From positions 1-6,962 of the forward strand of contig JBDSYA010000003.1 in NCBI GenBank assembly GCA_039925865.1: 6,962 bases of DNA. Direction: 5' to 3'. Of the stretch, positions 1 to 5,744 are shown in pieces. Within the stretch, counting starts at the first letter, position 1, and each line of letters opens with the position of its first letter. The stretch comes from JBDSYA01 sp039925865. GTDB lineage: Bacteria > Bacteroidota > Ignavibacteria > Tepidaquicellales > Tepidaquicellaceae. The position numbers and the translations under genes are program-made. The notes below the pieces were generated by a model. That model saw only the letters and a list, made by a program, of their open reading frames with translations, was not told where the DNA came from and searched no databases.

Positions 1-2
1 AA

Positions 3-170
3 CTGCAGGAGCTCGAGTTTGAACTTGAGAGAACATCCGGATACAAAGCCGTTAAACATCAGACTTTTGTAGGAACAGGTTACTTTGATGAAGTTCAAAT
101 GACTATTACTTCCGGACATTCTACAACCACAGCACTTACAGGTTCAACTGAAGAAGAACAGTTCGGATAA
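3..170 (+). CDS. 3' end of an unrecognised protein (partial)
   Basis: An open frame enters from the left edge and ends at TAA 168-170, giving the last 55 residues of a protein that starts outside the window. The tail begins LQELEFELERTSGYKAVKHQ, continues with a Thr/Ser-rich stretch (MTITSGHSTTTALTG) and ends in an acidic EEEQFG. I do not recognise a family, and no membrane segment or catalytic motif is visible. The absence of stops over the whole 170 bases, the protein-like composition and the clean stop before a convergent gene are the only support. It could be the polar C-terminal tail of a larger cytoplasmic or surface protein. The frame is likely real, but no function can be given. Confidence 0.6.
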   Translation: MQELEFELERTSGYKAVKHQTFVGTGYFDEVQMTITSGHSTTTALTGSTEEEQFG

Positions 171-196
171 AAAATCTCGATTTACCGGGATACAAT
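169..196 (-). terminator. weak terminator-like hairpin between convergent genes
   Basis: A 6-bp stem (174-179 with 186-191) encloses the 6-nt loop ATTTAC. Read on the minus strand it is followed by six T (169-174), the arrangement expected for a terminator of the minus-strand monooxygenase gene. The stem is short. Its one T-G pair on the plus strand becomes an A-C mismatch in the minus-strand RNA, so the call is weak. It sits in the 28-bp gap between two convergent stops, where a shared terminator is plausible. Confidence 0.3.
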
Positions 197-198
197 TA

Positions 199-501
199 TT
201 ATTCAGGAAGCTTTGAAACGATAACATCTGCTTTTTCAATAGACAGTTCATTACTGAAAAGGTCAGCTGCTTTTGCCATCAAGGCTTCAGCAACTTTACC
301 ATTCAGATGTGCATTTATACCATCCTCATCATTGAATGTATCAAAAATTGCATACGAAGATTTTCCAAACTTCAGTGCGTACCAAGTAATTGTATCAGGT
401 TCTTCCTGCACTAATCCCAATCCGGAGTTAAGAAAATCCTCTACTTCTTTTTCTTTGCCCGGCTTTGCTTCAAGCCTAACTAAAATTGCTGCTTTAACCA
501 T
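199..501 (-). CDS. Antibiotic biosynthesis monooxygenase (ABM) fold protein, YgiN-like putative quinol monooxygenase
   Basis: This is a 100-residue protein of the size typical for single-domain ABM proteins, which form dimeric ferredoxin-like alpha/beta barrels. An initial beta strand and acidic helix are visible (ILVRLEAKPGKEKEVEDFL, residues 6-24). A second strand follows with W40 and Y41, then the strand AIFDTFNDEDGINAHL with H65 in the usual place at the start of the next helix. Family members include YgiN-type quinol monooxygenases and many uncharacterised stress proteins; nothing here fixes the substrate. The protein is cytoplasmic, with no signal peptide. The ATG at 499-501 is supported by AAAGGA (510-515 on the plus strand) about 9 nt upstream. 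It stands alone, convergent with the partial gene on its left, and has a long non-coding region upstream. The fold is fairly secure; enzymatic activity is inferred only. Confidence 0.85.
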   Translation of the reverse strand: MVKAAILVRLEAKPGKEKEVEDFLNSGLGLVQEEPDTITWYALKFGKSSYAIFDTFNDEDGINAHLNGKVAEALMAKAADLFSNELSIEKADVIVSKLPE

Positions 502-733
502 TGTAATTTTCCTTTCGAGTTAAATAAATTATTTAAAAATTTCTATATAGTGAAACGGTATAAAATACATATTGGATTTTAAATTAATATCAGCGAATTG
601 GGAACGAGAGATTATTAAATAATTTGTTATTCATTTCATTACATTAATACTACTGTCCAAAATAATTATCAAATTAAGAAAAAACTTTGAAATAATTAAT
701 TGGTTCATTGAAAATTTTCTCAACCTTCAAACA

Positions 734-783
734 ACCCCACCCTGCCCTCCCCTTAGAGCGCAAGGGGAGGGTTTGGGTGGGGT
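734..783. repeat. GC-rich extragenic palindrome (REP-like)
   Basis: The left arm 734-754 reads ACCCCACCC-TG-CCCTCCCCTT. The right arm 762-783 is its reverse complement with a 3-nt (TTT) instead of a 2-nt internal bubble, leaving a 7-nt loop AGAGCGC. This gives stems of 9 and 10-11 bp, far more GC-rich than the surrounding AT-rich DNA. Palindromes of this CCCTCCCC...GGGGAGGG type recur between genes in many bacteria and often produce spurious peptides of the PHPALPL type, as happens here. It is therefore probably one copy of a dispersed repeat. It could also fold as a transcription-blocking hairpin, but no T-run follows on either strand. Confidence 0.75.
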
Positions 784-958
784 ATTTCATAAGTTTTCTA
801 CAAATTATCGCTAGAAAAATCTTTTTAAGAATAATATTTACTTATACTGAACAATCGTTTTGGACGGATATAATCACACAGCACTTAAAAATTTACAACA
901 TACTTGAAATTAGTTACCTGATGGGGTAACTTATAGGATATGATTTAATGTTAGGAAA

Positions 959-1006
959 TAAATTTATTTTAAGTGTACCGACATAGGCATGCTTAAAATA
1001 AATTTA
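959..1006. repeat. Perfect 15-bp inverted repeat with 18-nt spacer
   Basis: TAAATTTATTTTAAG (959-973) is exactly reverse-complemented by CTTAAAATAAATTTA (992-1006), with spacer 974-991. In plus-strand RNA the stem could be prolonged inward by wobble pairs and by CC/GG near the loop (978-979 with 986-987). No T-run follows, so it is not a standard terminator. It lies just upstream of the decayed antitoxin and could be the ends of a small mobile element, a structured leader, or a remnant of the toxin-antitoxin operator. Two 15-base arms are unlikely to match by chance even in AT-rich DNA, but the function is unknown. Confidence 0.65.
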
Positions 1007-1098
1007 CTACGCATTCATAATATTGAAGAGTTGGTAATAAAGAGCAACAACCTAAGAAGGGATTTCACTTTGAAAAAACAAAGGCCGGCAAGCTCAGG

Positions 1099-1379
1099 TC
1101 TTTCGATGAGCATTTGGAATAGAATTTGGAAAGCAAGGAACTGACAATAGAGATAATTATGAAAAAGATCTGGAATCTTCAAACTTGGTATAATTATTAA
1201 GGAAGCACGAAAATTCCGGCAATTGACTCAGGAAGCACTGGCTTCAAAGTCAGGTACAACAAAATTTTATATATCACGGATAGAAAATAACGGTAGTGAT
1301 AAGATTATCCACTCTGATGAAGATAGTCCAGGATGGTCTCGGTGGGAAATTAAAATTTGCAGTAAGCTTTGATGACTGA
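1099..1379 (+). pseudogene. Frameshifted HigA-like XRE-family antitoxin remnant
   Basis: Joining pieces from different frames reconstructs a typical HigA-type antitoxin. Bases 1099-1119 give SFDEHLE, followed at once by TAG. Bases 1125-1178 give FGKQGTDNRDNYEKDLES. Bases 1178-1300 give a full helix-turn-helix from FKLGIIIKEARKFRQ through LTQEALASKSGTTKFYISRI to ENNGSD. Bases 1302-1379 give RLSTLMKIVQDGLGGKLKF and AVSFDD before TGA. The order and spacing match XRE antitoxins that begin FDEHL, continue with a GKxGT segment and end SDIRLSTLMKI...GLGG. At least three indels are needed (near 1120-1124, at 1178 and at 1301) plus one in-frame stop, and no start codon is evident. The product cannot be made. 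It lies 57 nt upstream of the methyltransferase gene and has no obvious link to it. Confidence 0.85.
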
Positions 1380-1436
1380 ATAATTCACAATATGAGTCAT
1401 ATAAATTATTTGAAAAATTAAAATAAGACAGGCAAT

Positions 1437-2744
1437 ATGAAATTAAGTCCATTAGATTTTATTGTACCAAAAACAGATACTGCTCGCTCAAGGTATAAAC
1501 CGGGAAACAAAGTATCCTTTGCTTATTTTGTAGAAGATTATATCCGTGGTAAGGTTGACGTTAAAGGAAACTTTGAAGAATTTATGGAATGCCGTGCTGA
1601 TTATTTTACTTACTCGCTTAACGCAAAACACTTTAAATTTTTATTCTCACGCTTTATACCTGAAGTATTGATCCATTCAAAAGCTCAGGATGAACGAATA
1701 GTGCGTGAACATTATGACAGGGGTAATGATTTTTTTGCGGCATTTCTTGGTCCGCGAATGGTTTATACAAGCGGATTCTGGGACGATCCCGAAAAAGAAA
1801 CACTTGAAACAGCACAGGATCGTAAAATGGAAATGGTTTGCAAAAAATTAATGATGCAGCCCGGTGATAAATTTTTAGATATCGGATGCGGATGGGGAAC
1901 ACTGGTAACATATGCAGCAAAATATTTTGAAGTAGATGCAACCGGTGTTACTCTTGCACAGGAAGGTACAGACTGGGGAATGAAACAGATCAAAGATCAC
2001 GGACTCAGCAATGATCAGGCTCGGATCTTAAGAAAAGATTATCGCGATATTCCTCAAGGACAAAAGTGGGATCGCATATCCTGTCTTGAAATGGGAGAAC
2101 ATGTTGGTGTGCGGAAATTCAAAGGATTTATACAGATGATATATGATAAACTGGAAGACGATGGGAAATTTTATTTACAACAGGCGGGTCTGAGGGCTAA
2201 CCCCGGAGTTTTTAAAAAGGGTGAACACTGGCAGGACCTGATCTGGGGCTTGTTCATGAATGAATATATTTTTAGCGGTGCGGATGCATCATTGCCTCTT
2301 AAATTTTTAGTTGGTTCACTTCAAAGCGCAAATTTCGAAGTTGGACATATAGAGAATGTCGGTATACATTATTCTCATACATTACATTGTTGGTATTATA
2401 ACTGGATGAGGAATGAGGATTATATAAATAACAAATATGGAAATTACTGGTTCAGACTCTGGCAGGTATTTCTAAGATGGAGTGTTGATATTGCAAAACA
2501 GGGAAGCTCATCATGCTGGGCTATAACTGCCCACAAAAATCTTGATCGTGTCAACAGGAATGAATATATTTCTCAGGCAAACATGGGTTTGTCGATGCAT
2601 TTAAAAAATCCAAGAAAATTAGAAAGAACTTTTGATGAACCATATGCTTCTCTTTATAAAGGCTCTGAAACAAGCAAGCTTAAAATTTCAAAACCTGTCA
2701 GACGAAAAGATGAACTTATATTACAAACAAACGGGTTAAAATAA
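1437..2744 (+). CDS. CFA-synthase superfamily SAM methyltransferase resembling sphingolipid C9-methyltransferases
   Basis: This 435-residue class I SAM methyltransferase belongs to the cyclopropane-fatty-acyl-phospholipid synthase superfamily, whose members transfer a methyl group to a lipid double bond. Visible in order are HYDRGNDFF (92-100), GPRMVYTSGFW (105-115), SAM motif I FLDIGCGWGTL (146-156), DYRDIP (201-206), CLEMGEHVGVRKF (216-228), the WQDLIWGLFMNEYIF stretch (265-279), GADASLPL (281-288), GIHYSHTL (309-316) and a Trp/Tyr-rich helix with KQGSSSCW (354-361). These segments resemble, from memory, fungal sphingolipid C9-methyltransferases more than E. coli Cfa. Of the Cfa bicarbonate-site residues, Glu239 aligns with E221, but Cys139 aligns with S112 and His266 with Q248. 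There is no N-terminal membrane segment, unlike the fungal enzymes. The SD is weak (AGG 1430-1432). A desaturase follows after 49 bp, probably in one transcript. The superfamily is certain; the substrate and whether the product is methyl-branched or cyclopropane are inferred. Confidence 0.93.
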   Translation: MKLSPLDFIVPKTDTARSRYKPGNKVSFAYFVEDYIRGKVDVKGNFEEFMECRADYFTYSLNAKHFKFLFSRFIPEVLIHSKAQDERIVREHYDRGNDFFAAFLGPRMVYTSGFWDDPEKETLETAQDRKMEMVCKKLMMQPGDKFLDIGCGWGTLVTYAAKYFEVDATGVTLAQEGTDWGMKQIKDHGLSNDQARILRKDYRDIPQGQKWDRISCLEMGEHVGVRKFKGFIQMIYDKLEDDGKFYLQQAGLRANPGVFKKGEHWQDLIWGLFMNEYIFSGADASLPLKFLVGSLQSANFEVGHIENVGIHYSHTLHCWYYNWMRNEDYINNKYGNYWFRLWQVFLRWSVDIAKQGSSSCWAITAHKNLDRVNRNEYISQANMGLSMHLKNPRKLERTFDEPYASLYKGSETSKLKISKPVRRKDELILQTNGLK

Positions 2745-2793
2745 TAAAGTATATATTTAAGTATACAAATATTTTACAATTAAAATAAAATTT

Positions 2794-3681
2794 ATGTTAA
2801 AGCTCAGATATAAAGCGGATATTAAAACACTTTTTTATATGTTTATAACGACAGTCTTATTCATTATTCAATGGAACATTATAGGTTTTAACCCCGCCTC
2901 ATATTTTGTATATTTATTCATGTCGGTTTCTGTAGCAGTAATTGTACATAACCATAATCATCTGCCAATCTGGAAATCGAATACACCAAATCAAATTACT
3001 GATCTATGGCTTACTGTATTTTATGGGTTTCCGGTATTTGCCTGGATACCTACTCACAATAAAAACCATCACAAGTTAAATAACCGTGAGGGCGATTATA
3101 CAATAACCTATAGGTTTAGTGAGAAGAATAATCTTATGACACTTTTAACATATCCTTCCATCAGCGGATTCTATCAGCAAAAGGCAATTAAGGAATATCT
3201 CAAAGAAAAATATCAGTTAAACAGGAAAAGATTTTTTGAGTGCATACTTCAATACGCGGTTCTTGGAATCTGGATAGCTGTTGCTTTTTTCTTCGACTGG
3301 AAGAAAGCTCTTATATTTGTAATCATACCACAGCAAGTTGCACTTTTCAGTGTTTTAATATTTAATTACGTTCAGCATGTTCACGCAAACGAAGAATCCG
3401 AGTACAATCATTCAAGGAATTTCGTCGGAGGCTTAAACTTTTTTCTTTTTAATAACGGTCTTCATACTGTACATCATGATAAAGCCGGCCTACACTGGAG
3501 TAAAGTTCCTGAAGAGCATAAAAAGGTTGAACATCTTATTGATGATGCTTTAAAGGAAAGAAGTTTTTGGGGATATATTTTCAAATCGTATGTATTGGGT
3601 TTGTTTAACAAAAAATTTAAGACAGATTCCATGCGCCTTCAGAGGATTGAAAGTGAAAAAATGTCAAGAGCTGTAAATTAA
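2794..3681 (+). CDS. Membrane fatty acid desaturase (three histidine boxes)
   Basis: This 295-residue integral membrane diiron desaturase belongs to the FA_desaturase family, which uses O2 and electrons to place a double bond (or hydroxyl) in an acyl chain. The boxes are HNHNH (52-56), HNKNHH (88-93) and HTVHH (224-228). QHVHA (194-198) and NHS (205-207) are likely further metal-site or structural residues. Hydrophobic spans lie near 12-32, 35-51, 150-168 and 171-190, as expected for two hairpins with the His boxes on the cytoplasmic side. No fused cytochrome b5 or ferredoxin domain is present, so an external electron donor is needed. There is no clear SD and the upstream 49 bp are almost pure A/T. 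It is the second gene after the CFA-type methyltransferase and is followed by a strong terminator, so the two probably form one operon. The chain and position it desaturates cannot be read from sequence. Confidence 0.93.
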   Translation: MLKLRYKADIKTLFYMFITTVLFIIQWNIIGFNPASYFVYLFMSVSVAVIVHNHNHLPIWKSNTPNQITDLWLTVFYGFPVFAWIPTHNKNHHKLNNREGDYTITYRFSEKNNLMTLLTYPSISGFYQQKAIKEYLKEKYQLNRKRFFECILQYAVLGIWIAVAFFFDWKKALIFVIIPQQVALFSVLIFNYVQHVHANEESEYNHSRNFVGGLNFFLFNNGLHTVHHDKAGLHWSKVPEEHKKVEHLIDDALKERSFWGYIFKSYVLGLFNKKFKTDSMRLQRIESEKMSRAVN

Positions 3682-3703
3682 CGTATATCTGATTATTTTT
3701 TTG

Positions 3704-3738
3704 AAGTGTGGACAATTATTTGTTCACACTTTTTTTTT
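3704..3738 (+). terminator. Rho-independent terminator after the desaturase gene
   Basis: AAGTGTGGACAA (3704-3715) pairs with TTGTTCACACTT (3720-3731) to form a 12-bp stem with a single G-U pair and a TTAT loop. It runs directly into a nine-T tract (3730-3738). It starts 23 bases after the desaturase stop and closes the methyltransferase-desaturase operon. Confidence 0.9.
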
Positions 3739-3788
3739 ATGCAATTTAACTTTACTTCAATGCTGAATTGAGTTAGCGAACATTTATA

Positions 3789-3820
3789 ATTATCTTCATT
3801 AGCTTTAAAGCTATGATAAT
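3789..3820. repeat. Palindrome/hairpin in the lipoprotein upstream region
   Basis: TAGCTTTAAAGCTA (3800-3813) is a perfect 14-bp palindrome. It is flanked by ATTATC (3789-3794) and GATAAT (3815-3820), which pair across a bulge. It could be a protein-binding site upstream of the lipoprotein gene or simply a cruciform-prone AT-rich sequence. A second A/T-only palindrome (3884-3893 with 3895-3904) lies nearer the gene and is less significant given its composition. Confidence 0.4.
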
Positions 3821-3944
3821 GGCAATAGTAAATTCTTAATATATGGGCAATTATTTACGGGTAGCATATAAGCGACCTGCACCATTATTTAAAATTTAAA
3901 TAATAAAAAATAAATAATAAATAAAATTGATACAAAAAAATTTA

Positions 3945-4673
3945 ATGTTTAAACTAATTTATTTTGTTCTTTTCCTGATATTATTGTGCGGATGCAAAAA
4001 AGCGGATGAAATAAAAGTGATAAATGAATCAATGGATCACATCATTAAAGATACACTTATTGAACCCGATTCTTCCGGCAAAATTTATGAAGGACTGTAT
4101 GTTCATAATGCTAATTCCAGTTCATTCAGGGATTGCGCTATTCCGGATTCTTCTTATTGGATAATAGATGATACAAAAAAATTAAATGGTTTATATCAAA
4201 AATTTCATTCTCCAAAAAACATTTATGGAGTTGTATATGCAAAGCTTAAGGGATTTAAAATTGAAACAACAAATGACAAGACAAAGGAAAAATTTCCCAA
4301 GACATTAATTGTAAAAGAAATTATAGAAGTTGAAAAAAAGACTTCGGAGAATACATGTATTGTTTATGATTTCTGGGGTTTGGGTAGTGGGCAGGACTGG
4401 ACACTACAGATCTCAAAGAAAGAAAACATAATCGAATTTTTTGATATTGCCGGGGATAAGGAATACTATTTTTTTTATGAAGAGGAAATCTATGAGGACG
4501 GAAGGACAGTATATGCTTCGCATAATAATATTCAGAGAAATACCATAAAGATCTTTATCAAAAAAGAGATTTGTTCAGGTAAAATGTCTGATCAGTTATA
4601 TGAATATAATGTTGAGGTAATTTTAAACGGCAGTAAGATATATAAGGGATGCGGCATTAAAGGAAAAAAATAG
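3945..4673 (+). CDS. Lipoprotein with NlpE-C-like and COG3650-like regions
   Basis: The protein begins MFKLIYFVLFLILLCGC, a short signal peptide ending in a lipobox (L-C-G-Cys17), so it is predicted to be lipidated and anchored in the membrane, probably facing the periplasm. I prefer the ATG at 3945 to the upstream in-frame TTG at 3927 because the signal peptide then has the normal short positive N-terminus. That gives 242 residues. A first region (EGLYVHNANSSSFRDC ... SYWIIDD ... LYQKF ... IYGVVYAKLKGF) resembles the C-terminal, OB-like part of NlpE proteins. The end (GQDWTLQISK, then IKKEICSGKMSDQLYEYNVE and a final GCG) resembles COG3650-type domains, with their C...MSD..Y.Y.V...GCG pattern. 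NlpE senses envelope and copper stress in E. coli, but no such role is shown here. It stands alone between two lipid-related operons. The domain calls are by eye and moderately sure. Confidence 0.8.
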   Translation: MFKLIYFVLFLILLCGCKKADEIKVINESMDHIIKDTLIEPDSSGKIYEGLYVHNANSSSFRDCAIPDSSYWIIDDTKKLNGLYQKFHSPKNIYGVVYAKLKGFKIETTNDKTKEKFPKTLIVKEIIEVEKKTSENTCIVYDFWGLGSGQDWTLQISKKENIIEFFDIAGDKEYYFFYEEEIYEDGRTVYASHNNIQRNTIKIFIKKEICSGKMSDQLYEYNVEVILNGSKIYKGCGIKGKK

Positions 4674-4815
4674 CTCATAGTTAAATCAAAATACCGAGTC
4701 TAAATTTTTATAGATATTTTACAAAAACCACCTCTTATAGTTAGTAGTCTTAGTTTCTTTTATGAGCCCATCACAAAACTGTTACAAGCCGGTAATACAT
4801 ATACAAATAATGTTT

Positions 4816-4842
4816 TTTGAATTCTATAGAATTATATCTTTG
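4816..4842 (+). promoter_or_regulatory. Candidate Bacteroidota-type promoter with palindromic spacer
   Basis: TATCTTTG (4835-4842) matches the TAnnTTTG -7 element of Bacteroidota, and a TTTG lies upstream at 4816-4819. The 15-nt spacing is a little short for that consensus. The spacer contains a perfect 14-bp palindrome AATTCTATAGAATT (4820-4833) that could be an operator. If the -7 element is used in the usual register, transcription would begin about 2 nt before the ATG at 4851, making the mRNA nearly leaderless. This fits the absence of a Shine-Dalgarno site. Confidence 0.45.
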
Positions 4843-4850
4843 ATCACAAT

Positions 4851-5744
4851 ATGAAAATTTCAATTGTTATAAATGATTCTTCCGGTTCTACGGAACAGCA
4901 AGAAACTGAAAAACTTATTAAGGAAGCTTTTGATGAGGTAAACATACATTATGATCTGTTTTTTTTAAAAGGTAACGAAATCGAAAACAAAATAAAAAAT
5001 CTGATCACGGAAAATCCTGATGCAATTGTATGCGGCGGCGGTGATGGGACGGTAAGTATTGCTGCAGGTATTCTTTCGCAAGGAAAAATACCACTGGGAG
5101 TTTTGCCTTTGGGCACCTTAAATCATTTCGCAAAAGATATCGGTATGCCTCTGGATATAAAAGAAGCTGCAAAAGTTATTGCAAGGAATAGAATACAAAA
5201 GATTGATATTGCCGAAGTAAACGGGAGAAGATTTATTAATAATTCTTCGATCGGCCTTTATCCTCACATTGTAAAAAAAAGAGATATAGATCAAAAAGAA
5301 AATAATAGAAGTAAATGGGTGGCAATGTTCTTTGCGTCAATTGCAACTTTGAAAAATCCCCGGTTATACAATGTGACCATCAAAACAAATGAGGATAAGG
5401 CGCAGCTATCAACTCTCTTTATTTTTGTAGGCAACAATAAATACATAATGAAATTTTTTAACCCGGGTACCCGTGATCGTCTGGATGAGGGGCTTTTAAC
5501 ATTATGTATAACAAGATGCAAGACTCGATGGTGCATGATCAGATTAACATTCAAAGCTCTTTTTAATAAATTACAGGAAGAAAATGATTTTGAGATGCAT
5601 TTTGTGGAAGAAGTGACTTTAGATACAGGAAATAAAAAATTATCTGTTTCAATGGACGGCGAAGTTGTAAAGCTGAGTTCTCCTTTAACATATAAAATTC
5701 TCCCCAAAATTTTATCAGTCATCGTACCGGAAAGAAAAGGATGA
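4851..5744 (+). CDS. DagK/sphingosine-kinase family lipid kinase
   Basis: This 297-residue member of the diacylglycerol-kinase catalytic family (COG1597, the YegS/DgkB/LCB5 group) phosphorylates a lipid hydroxyl using ATP. The nucleotide-binding signature VCGGGDGTVS is at 60-69, GTLNHFA at 88-94, the beta-domain segment INNSSIGLYP at 129-138, RDRLDEGLLTL at 208-218, and the conserved acidic DGE at 269-271. The length and two-domain layout match full-length bacterial members. The family includes diacylglycerol, phosphatidylglycerol, ceramide and long-chain-base kinases, and sequence alone does not separate them. There is no signal peptide or membrane span, so it is a peripheral cytoplasmic enzyme. 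The start follows a candidate TAnnTTTG promoter with no SD. Its stop overlaps the start of the phosphoesterase gene (ATGA), so the two are co-transcribed and probably translationally coupled. The family is certain; the substrate is unknown. Confidence 0.93.
   Translation: MKISIVINDSSGSTEQQETEKLIKEAFDEVNIHYDLFFLKGNEIENKIKNLITENPDAIVCGGGDGTVSIAAGILSQGKIPLGVLPLGTLNHFAKDIGMPLDIKEAAKVIARNRIQKIDIAEVNGRRFINNSSIGLYPHIVKKRDIDQKENNRSKWVAMFFASIATLKNPRLYNVTIKTNEDKAQLSTLFIFVGNNKYIMKFFNPGTRDRLDEGLLTLCITRCKTRWCMIRLTFKALFNKLQEENDFEMHFVEEVTLDTGNKKLSVSMDGEVVKLSSPLTYKILPKILSVIVPERKG

Larger units (their letters stand above)
524..1436. other. Long region without an intact gene; repeats and decayed antitoxin
   Basis: More than 900 bases lie between the start of the monooxygenase gene and the methyltransferase gene. 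Bases 524-730 are very AT-rich and show nothing I can call beyond space for the divergent promoter of the monooxygenase. Bases 734-783 carry a GC-rich palindrome. Bases 912-931 hold a small 7-bp hairpin (AGTTACC/GGTAACT around a 6-nt loop). Bases 959-1006 hold a 15-bp inverted repeat. Bases 1099-1379 hold a frameshifted XRE antitoxin remnant. A 73-codon open frame at 708-929 is explained by the palindrome and its flanks and is not called as a gene. The mixture looks like a decayed accessory patch. Confidence 0.7.

Noticed and set aside
332..523. Plus-strand open frame antisense to the monooxygenase
   Set aside because: It is a shadow of the minus-strand ABM gene, which has a recognisable family and a good SD.
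708..929. 73-codon plus-strand open frame
   Set aside because: It begins in the flank of the GC-rich palindrome, and its PHPALPL...GRVWVGYF part is simply the translated repeat. There is no SD and no protein-like continuation.
1267..1452. Minus-strand open frame over the antitoxin remnant
   Set aside because: The plus-strand pieces give a clear XRE antitoxin. The minus-strand peptide has no recognisable features and runs into the methyltransferase start.
1654..1993. Two minus-strand open frames inside the methyltransferase gene
   Set aside because: They are antisense shadows of a strongly conserved coding region.
3927..3944. TTG start for the lipoprotein
   Set aside because: It is in frame, but the ATG at 3945 gives a normal signal peptide (MFKL...CGC). 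The upstream codons add only MIQKNL and have no SD.
4673..4767. GCTCATA/TATGAGC inverted repeat after the lipoprotein gene
   Set aside because: The arms are 7 bp with a spacer of about 80 bases and no T-run, so it is not a credible terminator.
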